This document shows positions 9,880 through 19,557 of a stretch of 64,000 nt of DNA, in pieces (within the stretch, counting starts at the first letter, position 1; each line of letters opens with the position of its first letter). Origin of the DNA: Cladocopium goreaui. Lineage: Eukaryota; Sar; Dinophyceae; Suessiales; Symbiodiniaceae. The stretch covers positions 27,732 to 91,731 of the forward strand of contig CAMXCT020001805.1 of NCBI GenBank assembly GCA_947184155.2. The letters are read 5' to 3'. Both the position numbers and the translations under genes were made by a program. The notes under the pieces are model-generated. The model was not told the origin of the DNA. It did not search any database and saw only the letters and a program-made list of their open reading frames with translations.

Positions 9880-10635
9880 AACGCACAGAAACCACAAGAA
9901 ATCAATATCACCTGCCCGAAACGAGCATGTGATGAGACTACCATGGAGGGAGAGAAGCAAACGCTCCAGGCCGTCAAGTTTGCCGCCAAAAACATGCCTG
10001 GCCTGAATCTTGCACTTGATGAAGACTTCCGGCGAGCAGGCTGCTTTGAAGAGCTAGCACATGGGTACGTAATGGGGCTTGTTGAGCCGTGCATGATGCG
10101 AGGTCTCCAACCAGTGGGACCGAGTCGTACCACTCTGGAAGTTATCATCCCATCGCAGGCTGGGCTCTCTCCGGACAAGTGGAAAGAAACGGCCACGTTA
10201 TGCCCATTAGATTGGCCTTCTAACTATAGCCTCCTGCGACTATGGCACACTAATGGAAGTCTTCACCAAACAGAAGCGAGACTCAGGGACCAGTTGTCGC
10301 ACAGCCACATGTTTGCTGAATGGACAGTGCACCCTCAGAGGTTTGCAGAACGAGTCTTGTTTCAGCAGCCCGCGGTATATGCGGCAGAGCATGCTTTGCA
10401 AGCAAACTTACGGGAGCTAAATTTTCCGGACAGAAGAGTCCGCAAGAGAGTTCCTCCAGCAGACTTAGCGACACACCAAGAGGCGATCAGGACACTTTAC
10501 CAACATGCAATCGCACAGCAGCGAGTGAACCCAGTCTCATTTGGGCTCACCAATGAGTGGCTCGACACTATCAAATCAGACAAACAACATTATCATGAAC
10601 ACTTTGCGAAAAGTATGACAGGATCCCTTACCTGA
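9880..10635 (+). pseudogene. Unknown E1 ORF, last coding segment
   Basis: The frame is open through 9943-10635, about 230 residues from the first ATG shown by the sequence at 9943. It is rich in Leu, Arg and His, with no recognisable domain or membrane segment. It ends 2.4 kb before the poly(A), so it is the last coding segment of E1. Its C-terminus (about 10540-10635) has no compositional bias. Function unknown. It may belong with 8927-9784 as one protein interrupted by the repeat at 9785-9870. Confidence 0.45.
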
Positions 10636-12493
10636 CCCACCCTTCTTGGGTCTACCCCTTTCTACCCCCTGCTTTCTGCCTTCTCCTCCCTTTTTTATTT
10701 GAATGCTTGTTTCACTGTCCCGACAGCCATGCGTGCTGATGTACTACAGTTGGGATCAACATTAGATTTTTGTGACTTCAGCCGGGATAGTTTATCTTGG
10801 TGCTGCTGGTGTGTCTGTCCAGAGACGTGACAGGTGCACTGATATACAGTTCGGCTCTCAGCTTTTCCTCATTTTTCGTTGTGAGATCTAGCCTGATCTG
10901 TTAGCCCATTTCCCTACATCATCCTAGCCCCTCAGTAGAGAGCTTAGACCATACGAAGGCAGGCTACCAACGAGGGAGCCCGTTAACTTGGTAGGGGCAT
11001 AATCCGTGCTAGGTCTTAACAACCATAAATGGGTGACTAAACAGATGCTGTCGTGCCCACCCCCGGTCTGAAGATCAAAACAGTCCATCACCTCGTTTTT
11101 GAATTCGTTTGTTGTTTCCCAGGCATTTCCTTCTGACAGAGCTTGCTGCCCTATTACCTTGGCCGTGTGTTTGCCTTTCTTCTGTGTTGTTTTTGTGTCC
11201 GTTGCTGCCCCTACTTTGTGGAAGCCCCCCCTGCCCCCTCGGATAGCTCCCACTGGGCGTCTTGGTCCAGTTGTTGGTTACTGGTGCCTCCCTCCAGGTA
11301 TCTGTTGCTCCTGGCGACGGCTTGGTTGCCTTGCCTTGTGCTTGGGGTGTCGTGGTGCTTTGTTTCCCCTCTTCGTTGTGTCTCGTGGCAGCAAAGGCCT
11401 AGGGCCCTGTGTGGGGATTTATCCCTCTACACCACGTTGCATGCGCTGCTGGGGTTCTCTGTGCTCCGTCACTGAGGTATTCATCTGCGTATGATCCAGG
11501 ACCCCCTGTGGGACTCCGCTAAGGCACTCTTGTATCCCCTCTGGTACATTTGTGTCCTTCCTCTGTCTGTCCTCTGCTGCCTCCTGGCTCCTCTCCTTCT
11601 CTCTTCTTTGGTGTTTTCGCGTGTGTGTGCGTGTGTTTCTGCCCTGCCCCGCTATGCTTCCCCCCTGTACTGGCTTGTTTGGTTTGCTGGTTCGATTGTC
11701 ACTAAGGATTCCGAAATATTATTTGCTTAGATGTGCTACTAAGGTCGCCATGTGTCGGCTTGCTGTGACTAAGGATTTGCCTGCTTTACGGTGGCTTCTG
11801 GCTGCATCTTGTCCTCTACTTACTTGAATTCGGTTGGTACGGTTGTTGCTTTTGGTTTTTTGTCTGGCTTCTTCCTCGGGGTGGGCCTCTCTCTTTCTGG
11901 TGCGTTTCTGTTGTTTTTTCCGAGAGGGGCGGTAGATACCCTGTTAGAGCCATGGACTGGGCTGCACTGCAGCGAGCTTTATTGGCGCTGTCCAGTGGAG
12001 CTCTCTGCAGTTCAGTCTTGAGCGCCCGCGAGCAGCAAAGTCTGCCAACATGGTTCGGTGCGTTGATGGGACGTAGTGATTCTGCTAATGGCCCACTCTA
12101 GGGGAGAGTGGCCCTATGTGAGATGCACTGCGAACCTCTGGAACATCTGACTTGCTGCAGGTTTTTGCTGGGACGATGACACCTTGTGAATCCTGCTAGT
12201 CAATCTGGTGCTGGTACAGCGAACCTAGTCACCCTTTCAAGTTTGTGGCTTGAGCACGACTTCCATGCGAGAGCGGCGCAATTGTGTACAGGTCGCTAGT
12301 AGCAATCTTTCTTTGCTTGAGCCTACCCTCTGCACGAGTATATCTTATTCATCTGCAATGACCTTACGGAGAGAATCAGTTTTTTGCGGAAATCGTGTGC
12401 CATTGGCACCTTTCCAGGTCCTCTTGGTTTCCTACGGTATGACGGCATCTGTGATGAGTTACAGTTATAGTCTTGCATGACCTACAGGCTGTC

Positions 12494-12523
12494 AATACCT
12501 ACCCCCCCTTGAGGGGGGTATTG
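12494..12523. repeat. Stem-loop with C7/G6 core
   Basis: ACCCCCCC and GGGGGGT flank a TTGA-type loop, extended by CAATAC on the left and ATTG on the right. A very stable hairpin in the E1 tail; role unknown. Confidence 0.7.
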
Positions 12524-12770
12524 AGTCACATCGCTATTGCGGCAGTATCTTACTCCAGAGACGGGATTCCAACTACGCTGACCATTACAGGATAACATTG
12601 ACAATGAGAATGGCAATGGGCACCAGCTGTGCTATACAGCTACTTCTGCTTTGCCAAATTTTCTGAGAGCTTGCGTGACAGTCAAGGCGGTTTCTGGATG
12701 CTGACAGTTCTCGCGCATGGATGACGTTAGATGAACTGCCGCAATAGATAATTAGTTTGCATGTTTCTAA

Positions 12771-12803
12771 AAGTGATACTGTTGAATCGTTTCAGTATCA
12801 CTT
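12771..12803. repeat. Perfect 11-bp stem, 11-nt loop hairpin
   Basis: AAGTGATACTG (12771-12781) and CAGTATCACTT (12793-12803) are exact reverse complements around an 11-nt loop, about 260 bp before the poly(A). It could be an RNA structure recognised during retroposition; this is inference. Confidence 0.8.
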
Positions 12804-13069
12804 GGCAAATCTAAGTTGGGTGTTTTTTGTTGGGCCTTGCCCCGTTTTGGTGTTGTTTCGCTGTGTTGTTTTGTGGCGAAACGCAAATCTGGCTGGGGGA
12901 TTTGCGGGTCGCTTTGGTTTTTGGTGTGTCTTGTTCTTGGTTCGAACTGATTTGCCATTCTTACGGGCCATACGTGTCCATTTTTGTTTTGTTCTCAGAT
13001 TTTCACTGCTTACGCAATTGTAAGGACCGAGCCTAGTGCAATATCGGCCACGCCAGAGGAAAAAAAAAA

Positions 13070-13088
13070 GGTATGTCAGAGAAGCTGA
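13070..13088 (+). repeat. Right 19-bp target-site duplication of the composite insertion
   Basis: Exact copy of 4779-4797, immediately after the A10 run. D1 reverse transcriptase coding resumes after it. Confidence 0.95.
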
Positions 13089-14379
13089 GGGTTGACGCCA
13101 TAGATGAAATACTGGCAGGCATCTCCGTCCTACTCGACTCCCAAAGTTTCGTAAACAAATTTTGGGAAGGACATTTGATTTGAAATCGGCCTACAAACAA
13201 TTTGGGGTAGATGTGCCACATTCAGAGAAGCTCAGAATCGCTGTGAAGAAACCTGGTGGAGGAGTCCCATTTTTCAAAGTTTTGGCGTTACCCTTCGGAG
13301 CCACTGGCAGTGTTTCAGCTTTTCTCAGAATTTCATCTGCAATTGCGTTCATAGGCTCGAAGGTTGCATTCCGTGGTCAGTATTTTTTGACGACTACACT
13401 GCCCTCTCGCCGTCAGGCCTTGAGCTTGGACACCACATTTTACGCAGAAGCTTTGTTCAAGCTGCTGGGCATAAATTTTGCCTCGGAAGGATCGAAAGCA
13501 CCCCCATTCTCAGACTGCTTCAAGACTTTGGGACTAGTGGTCAACACAGAGAACGTGGGGAATCGAGAGGTCAAAGTTGGAGACACGGAAGAGAGGTCCA
13601 AGGAACTTCTCGAATGCATTGACGAAATCCTGCGCCACAACTCCGTTGGAACCAAGACTCTTGAAAGGTTGCATGGCAGGATAGTCTGGTTTCGCACCTT
13701 TGTTTTTGGGAGAAGACTGAACGCGGCCACCAGGGTACTGTCATGGCACTCGAGAAGGACAGGTCCGTCGATCCGCGTTGACGATCAGCTGAGATCGGCA
13801 TTGGGAACATTGAGGAATCACCTGGTGTCGAGCAGACACGTTTCCATAAACCGCGATATCAATGAGACGTGGATAATTTTTACGGACGGCGCCTTTGAAC
13901 CCACCAATGCACAACCCGCTTCAATAGGTGGAGTCCTAGTGAACCCAAGTGGGAAAGTCGTTTCGTTCTTCGGTGCATACCTCCCGCAGCCTCTCCTTGA
14001 AGAATTCTTGTCGAAATCGAAACATCCAATATATGAACTGGAGATCCTTCCTTTGCTGGTTGCTGTCAAGATATGGTCGACGAATATAGTAGGCAAGCTT
14101 GTGGTTCACTATTTGGACAACGATGCAGCAAGATCTGCTTTCGTTCGTGCCCATGCCTCGACCGACCTTGGAGCAGCCTTGATTGCTGAATATGTCGAAT
14201 TTGAATACAAATGCCGTTTTTCTCCATGGTTCGCGAGAGTTGCAAGCCATAGCAACCCGTCGGATGAACCTTCAAGGATGAACTTCGAAGCACCCTGGCT
14301 TAGGCAAGCAAGCAAAGTCGAATTGGTCCTGCCAGAGCACTTGTCGCAGTGGGGAATCATCGGGTGCTCTGACACTTAG
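13089..14379 (+). pseudogene. D1 retroelement: reverse transcriptase palm and RNase H
   Basis: After the target duplication the RT frame continues, with a frameshift near 13155, into the long frame 13162-14379. RT motif A is FDLKSAYKQFGV and motif B is LPFGATGS. Motif C (F-D-D-Y) is present in DNA at 13386-13397 but one frame off: a base appears missing from the T-run at 13383-13388 and an extra base near 13430 restores the frame. RNase H follows with TDGA, YELE, LDNDAA and NPSDEPSR, giving D-E-D-D. The A/B/C spacing and the LPFG motif fit DIRS/Ty3-type RTs common in dinoflagellates. No tyrosine recombinase follows before 16400, so the element is either truncated or a related type without one. 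Confidence 0.85.
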
Positions 14380-14601
14380 CATCAAATCACTTTGTGTCAA
14401 CGTTTGACAATGATGGAATCATGGCCCATCCAATGCACCAAAGGAAAGCTCAGCTGGAACCATGACCGGCTTTCGATTTGACCCCCGACAGTGCAATTAC
14501 TGGAATCAAAAAGGAAATCAATAATAAGTCCGAGTGTGGTGCATTTGCTTTGTCCTTTTCGGAGCGTCGGCGACTGCGATTTTTTTTGTAGTAAGGTTTA
14601 T

Positions 14602-14628
14602 TTATGTAAGCAATATACTTACATAAAT
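14602..14628. repeat. 10-bp perfect stem hairpin
   Basis: TTTATGTAAG and CTTACATAAA flank the 7-nt loop CAATATA. A second AT palindrome, CCATATAAT to ATTATATGG, lies at 14659-14686. Both sit in the spacer downstream of D1. Confidence 0.75.
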
Positions 14629-14960
14629 TCCACTTACCTTACATCACAACGATACGCCATATAATTTAATATATAATTATATGGATATCAATTTAACATT
14701 TGAAACTTCCACCACCAGTGTTGAATTAGTCTCAATTGATCCTGGTTTTGTGGAGAAATAATGTACAAACTCGTACCTGAGGTGACGGCCCTTACGAAGA
14801 GTGGTGGGGAGAGGCCTCTTCTTTTGCCCTTTGCAGTGCTTTTTGTTTTCACTGAGCTGGAGCTGCAAAGGACTTGTAGGCCTTCTCCATAGGGAATCGA
14901 TCCCATACACTTGCCAAGGGCGAGCAGGTTGCAAAACGGAGTAGAGCTGAGGGCCAATGC

Positions 14961-15062
14961 ATGTATATATGTAGATATATCGTTTGCGTTTTTCTCGTCA
15001 AGTTATATCTACTTGTATGATATATATATATATAACAAAATGTAATGAATGTCCACCTTGAA
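14961..15062. repeat. Dispersed ~100-bp AT-rich repeat, copy 1
   Basis: The block GATATATCGTTTGCG through TCAAGTTATATCTACTTG and AATGAATGTCCACCTTGAAC recurs at 15881-15979. An internal hairpin is formed by GTAGATATA (14971-14979) and TATATCTAC (15004-15012). An inverted version of the right end (TCAAGGTGACATTCATTGC) lies at 15139-15157, so the block may be part of a small inverted-repeat element. Confidence 0.75.
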
Positions 15063-15129
15063 CGTTTACTGTACTTGTTCAGTAATGTTTAATGGGGTAC
15101 TTCGTTATAAGTATTTGATATCCCATATA

Positions 15130-15143
15130 CATTTTGGCTCAAG
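15130..15143 (+). other. 14-nt match to the dinoflagellate spliced-leader 3' end
   Basis: CATTTTGGCTCAAG equals the last 14 nt of the conserved 22-nt dinoflagellate spliced leader. The next bases are GTGACA, not the start of a coding region. Its last bases also belong to an inverted copy of the nearby AT-rich repeat, so chance or repeat origin is possible. If genuine it would be a relic left by reverse transcription of a trans-spliced mRNA. Confidence 0.35.
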
Positions 15144-15880
15144 GTGACATTCATTGCATTTAGCGTTGCTTTGCTTTGCTTTAAAAAAAATCCCCACCCT
15201 CCACTTCCCTCTTTATCCCCTGCGGTAGTTTCCTTCCGATGCATCCGTCATTGTCTCTATCCAATGGAGATTTACCCTTTCTGACAACCAGTCAGCCATT
15301 GTGCCAGCATTCGAACATCCGAGCATCCGTGTCCATGTCGCATGCGTATTTTGCCATGCTTCCGGTAGGTTTCACTCCCACTATCATTGGATCTCCTAGC
15401 ATGGACTAATGCCGATCGTTCAAGCACATATAACATGTCCTCCAACGGATCCTTTGGGTATTCCGATCACTGGCTGGTTTCCAGCCACCAATTTAAAAGA
15501 TCTCTGTTATTCATCACTTAGTGATGACATGATGGTTTTGTCATGTTTTGTCTTTGTCATCTATCGCGTTTATATCCTGAACTTCAGTTGTGCGTTTGCT
15601 TTCTTTTTCATTGAATTTGCATTTTCCAGAGATCAATGTCCCTCATTTGAGCACCATCTGGGGGAGTTCAGATCCATTGACATAGATGGATTTGTAACCA
15701 GAATAAACTGGTTCAGAATGGCATCCAAATGTCCAGCAATGTGAAAAAGGAATATCAATTAACTGCGAGGGATCAAGTGGAAGGGGAATTCAACCTGAAA
15801 AGGTTGTGATGTTTGTTTGTTTTTTGGTTTTAAACTAATGCGCGTTTTATTCACATGTAGATATTTATATATATGTCTAT

Positions 15881-15979
15881 ATGTATATATGTATATAGAT
15901 ATATCGTTTGCGTTTTTCTCGTCAAGTTATATCTACTTGTATCAGATATAACTAAATGCAATGAATGTCCACCTTGAAC
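15881..15979. repeat. Dispersed ~100-bp AT-rich repeat, copy 2
   Basis: Closely similar to 14961-15062 and in the same orientation, 920 bp downstream. Confidence 0.75.
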
Positions 15980-16474
15980 AAAATAACGCGTTGCTGCTGC
16001 CAAATTCTTCGCACATTAGCATATCAAACAACAAGGATGACATCAAATTTTGCGGTGGTTGAGAAAAAAACTGTGTAGCGTTTGCTTTTGAAAATTGTTG
16101 GAACCTTTTCCTTACAAATTGCATTGGCTGGAACCTGCAACGCAAAACTGGACCAAATCTCACGGATTTCTTGAGACCGCTGAATCATGTATGGGGTGCT
16201 ATGAACATGATCTTAAACAAATTTTCCGGTTTCGATTTGCCAACTCAACCGATTTCGAACTTGTGGTGCATGCCTAAAAAATACTCACTTTACAATTTAC
16301 AACATAGAAATTTATGTATTTTATGCTGGAAGTCACCTTGCCACTGAATTTGTATTTACAACACATGACCATAATTTATAGAGATACAAAACATGACCAC
16401 CATTGCTCTCATTTCTCCGTTTCGACAACCGCCTCAGCTGCCATGAGAATTGCAGGGCAAACCACGCCGATTTG

Positions 16475-18916
16475 ATGGGTTTTAAAGATGACGGTGAGAA
16501 AAAACGCGTTTTGTATGTTTCCATTCGAAATTGGAGCGCTTTGCCACTGGTTGTGTTCATTTTGATATGCAGTCTTTGCGGAACATTTTACCTAAATTGG
16601 TCGTGGGCACCAGCGCCACAACCAAACGAGTTTGCATCCACTGCATCCACCCTGCACTCCGACGTCAACCAGTGGAGTATTGACTTTGTTGATACTCGGG
16701 AAATGCCGGAAATGCCATTTGCTACGAAAAAATCAGGGCCAAGGTTTTCGTCGGCTTCAGGTGCAAATGCAACTCAGTCTGGTGCAGCAGTTCAAACTCG
16801 CTTGGCGCCGTTGCGATTGGAAATGAAACTTTGTGGTGACTTTCCAGAGCAGCAGTTTCAAATCATCAGCACCATTTTGATTGGTGTTTTGCTTGGTGCA
16901 CAAGTGGTTTTACCACAAAATTTCGCAGAGGGAGACTTGGAATTCAGCTGGATGTTTGATGTGGACAGGTTGCAACTTTTGGGACAAAGCATTTACACCA
17001 AGTATTGGTGCGTTAGGAGGAAAACATTGGCCCATGGCCTGTGGTGCTCCAGCGCGTATGTGCCCGGCATTTTGACGCAGAATCAATTTCTGCAACTTGA
17101 AACCATGGCAAAAACTTCTGGGCGCTCCATTCAGGAAGTCGACATCTCTCAACTTGTGAGAAAAATGGCTCCAACACATTCAAAAAAGAATCTGCGAACG
17201 ACCTTCGTGGATCTACCAAAAATAAGTGAAAAAATTTGGTATTCGCACTTTTCATCCCTCACAGAGACTGAAATGTTGGAAGGCAATCAGTTTGTGGTGA
17301 TCAATGACAAACATGGCTGCCATTTGTACAAGCACCTGAAGGCCACTGAGCCAGATGTTTCCCATCGGCTCTTTTGGGACATCTACGAAATTTTGGAATT
17401 CAACAGCGCTGTCTACGGAATTTTGAGACATTTGAAGATGAACCTGGCGCAACATTTTGCAAGCGTGGCAAACGACCGAGCCATTTCTTTTGGATACCCA
17501 ATGGCGACGAATGTTGCAGTGGTTGTTTTGGAAAGTCAGGATCATTGCTCCGAACTTGATCACTCTGATCATTGCTTTGATATCGGAAACACTATGCTTT
17601 CGGAGGGCGTGCCTCCTTCAAATCCGGTATACCTACGTTCAGCAGAAACCGCCGCAGAACTCAACAGAACAGTGTTGGGAACCATCTACACGGTGGTGAC
17701 AAAAGACATGTTGGTGCAACCTTCGGTCTACTTTCACAACAACATCATTTGGTCTGCCGTGGAACACCTGATGGCTGCTGATGCCATTTCTGTCATTGGA
17801 CCGTCATCGTCAATGTTCTCTTCTTTGATACTGTTAGCCCGACGTCGCCTGGACAAGGCAGCCTTTCACTACGACGGGAAGATGACACTGTTGGAAGCTG
17901 AAGGAATTCTGAGACCAGCGAAATCAACTGTTGAAATTTTGCGCTATCCTATCAAATGGGTGTTTTCAGTGGGTAAACGCCACAGGCCGTCAATCGCATG
18001 GAACATGAGCATCGCGGCTGTTAAAAGTGCTGCCGTTGCCAATGTGGTGCCGGTGTGCTTGACCAATGCAGGTCCGGACTCTGAACTGGTCCAGCTTCTT
18101 ATCAGGATGGGTGTCCGTGTCCTGCACCACACACCCAAGTGGCATGCAAAATCCAAAGCGGTTTTGAATCAATGGAGGGCCAAAAGTGATCGAAGGTGGA
18201 TATATACTTTTCCAAAATTTGGAGACATCCAGGGCATGCTGATGCGGATTGATATTCCCGTTGTGGGTTTGCTGGATCGTTTGGTCCTCTACACTGACAT
18301 TGATATTTTATTCCAGCAGCCAGTGGATTGGGAGACCATGCTTGGAAACAGCACACTGTTCACCGAAGAAAACATCACCTATGCTAAGCCTGGAGCGATT
18401 GGTTTGCCACGCTTCTTTGCCATGAGCACAGAGTTTGTGCAAAGTTCCGACCGGGAAAAGATGGATACTGGGGTGATGCTCATGAATTTGGTGAATCTAC
18501 GGAAAACTCACCAGGAATTTGTTAATTTTTTGTTTGACGAGAACAGGACCTGGAAGTACTCAACCTCAGACCCTACTGGCTACAAGGCCTACTACCGCCG
18601 CAACGGCAAACTTGAGGCAACTTTTCTTCCATACAGAATGAACTGGAAAGTCTTCTGGGACGGAAGCAAAAAGTCAGACGTGGAGCAATCCCTAGACCCT
18701 ATCATTGTGCATTTTCATGGGCCGAAATGTGAGACTGGCATACAGCCTTTCCTGTCAGAAGGTATTGTGCAGGATGAAAGCTTTCGGCCACTGCTGGAGC
18801 AATGTATCTTACTTGACAGCAAATGTTTCCGATATTGCCGACAATACGAGTGGTTTCTGTTTGAACATTATAAGCAGATCAAGTGGAATCCGAAAGTGTG
18901 GTCCACAGCTAGATGA
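16475..18916 (+). CDS. Type II membrane glycosyltransferase, possibly two-domain
   Basis: The first in-frame ATG is 16475, giving 813 residues; the frame is open 24 codons further upstream but starts there with TTG. Residues 22-41 form one membrane span after a short basic tail, a Golgi-type signal anchor. The C-terminal half has VLYTDIDILF with D-x-D at residues 608-610 (metal and nucleotide-sugar binding), MDTGVMLMNL at 663-672 and HFHGPK at 746-751, the GT8-like pattern. Around residues 415-465, AADAISVIGPSSSMFSSL resembles the sugar-nucleotide loop of O-fucosyltransferase-like enzymes, so there may be a second transferase domain. It is intronless and intact, the only convincing host gene in the window. 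The sugar and acceptor are not predictable. Confidence 0.8.
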   Translation: MGFKDDGEKKRVLYVSIRNWSALPLVVFILICSLCGTFYLNWSWAPAPQPNEFASTASTLHSDVNQWSIDFVDTREMPEMPFATKKSGPRFSSASGANATQSGAAVQTRLAPLRLEMKLCGDFPEQQFQIISTILIGVLLGAQVVLPQNFAEGDLEFSWMFDVDRLQLLGQSIYTKYWCVRRKTLAHGLWCSSAYVPGILTQNQFLQLETMAKTSGRSIQEVDISQLVRKMAPTHSKKNLRTTFVDLPKISEKIWYSHFSSLTETEMLEGNQFVVINDKHGCHLYKHLKATEPDVSHRLFWDIYEILEFNSAVYGILRHLKMNLAQHFASVANDRAISFGYPMATNVAVVVLESQDHCSELDHSDHCFDIGNTMLSEGVPPSNPVYLRSAETAAELNRTVLGTIYTVVTKDMLVQPSVYFHNNIIWSAVEHLMAADAISVIGPSSSMFSSLILLARRRLDKAAFHYDGKMTLLEAEGILRPAKSTVEILRYPIKWVFSVGKRHRPSIAWNMSIAAVKSAAVANVVPVCLTNAGPDSELVQLLIRMGVRVLHHTPKWHAKSKAVLNQWRAKSDRRWIYTFPKFGDIQGMLMRIDIPVVGLLDRLVLYTDIDILFQQPVDWETMLGNSTLFTEENITYAKPGAIGLPRFFAMSTEFVQSSDREKMDTGVMLMNLVNLRKTHQEFVNFLFDENRTWKYSTSDPTGYKAYYRRNGKLEATFLPYRMNWKVFWDGSKKSDVEQSLDPIIVHFHGPKCETGIQPFLSEGIVQDESFRPLLEQCILLDSKCFRYCRQYEWFLFEHYKQIKWNPKVWSTAR

Positions 18917-19486
18917 ACCTGCCAGGATCCTGCCAGGCTTTCACTGAAAAAGAAACGACAAAGCTAGACAGCTATAGACAGCTGATTTTGTTACAGATTT
19001 CTAATTCTCTTGTTGTTGTATGTTGGTTCACCATGTACATCAAGCAGGTTTGGTCTTCTGCAAGGATTTTGGCACCAAGTCATGTTTGCATTGCTTCATT
19101 GTGACATGCGATCATATGTGCGCTTCAAGCTTCCATTTATATCATGCTCACAACAACATTCCAAAACAATCCAAAAGCAAAAAGTTATCCATTTAATTAT
19201 CCATTTGATCATATTTAATCCAAAACCTTGTAGGAAGGCTTTGTAGAATCAAACGTCCTTGATCGGCAAGTTGCTCAATAGGCCGCGGCCAAGCTAGACC
19301 AATCACTTTCTGCTGCAATATGTTTTGATGTGTGAGAGCATCCAGCACTTTGAACAGTCACAGCCAAGCCACATGGGGTTTTGAAATGTTTTGAATTTAT
19401 CGACCAAAGACCCTTTGGTGCAGAAACTGACGCCAGACTGTCATGTGTCGCGAAGTCAACCATGTGTACCGCTCTCAGTGCTTATG
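18917..19486. other. Spacer between glycosyltransferase and LINE
   Basis: Nothing recognisable apart from AT-rich sequence and a possible 3' untranslated region of the glycosyltransferase. Short open frames have no coding character. Confidence 0.5.
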
Positions 19487-19557
19487 ACCGGGGGAGAGAT
19501 TGATAGGCTGCAGCCTTACGCGGGCCAGCAGCCAGACTGCCGCAAAGAGCTCAGTCC

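Larger units (their letters stand above)
10636..13059 (+). other. 2.4-kb noncoding tail of E1
   Basis: Pyrimidine- and G/T-rich sequence without a supported gene runs to the poly(A) at 13060-13069. Its G/T-rich texture near 11100-11900 and 12820-13010 resembles the E2 tails, but the terminal motif differs (CGCCAGAGG instead of TTGGACGG). It holds two strong inverted repeats (around 12494-12523 and 12771-12803). It is most simply a long 3' untranslated region. Confidence 0.55.
4798..13069 (+). mobile_element. 8.27-kb composite poly(A) retroposon insertion in D1
   Basis: The insertion ends in ten A residues (13060-13069) and has an exact 19-bp target duplication, the signature of target-primed reverse transcription. 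It starts mid-ORF, so it is 5'-truncated. A second internal poly(A) at 7943-7952 divides it into an E2-family part (4798-7952: hydrolase-like ORF, helical ORFs, G/T-rich tail) and a second part, E1 (7953-13069: helicase ORF, two unknown ORFs, long tail). Copy B (5145-5656) is nested in the first part. No reverse transcriptase is seen inside, so movement probably relied on an enzyme supplied in trans. The two-part structure could come from template jumping or from sequential insertion. Confidence 0.85.
14380..16474. other. AT-rich spacer before the glycosyltransferase
   Basis: No supported gene. It contains hairpins (14602-14628, 14659-14686), a repeated block (14961-15062 and 15881-15979) and a spliced-leader-like 14-mer at 15130-15143. 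A 111-codon frame at 15409-15744 has a hydrophobic patch but no recognisable domain, and I do not call it. A pyrimidine-rich run ending in TTGCAG at about 16455, 20 bp before the glycosyltransferase ATG, could be a trans-splice acceptor. Confidence 0.5.

Noticed and set aside
15409..15744. 111-codon frame upstream of the glycosyltransferase
   Set aside because: No recognisable domain and AT-rich spacer composition; a short hydrophobic patch is not enough.
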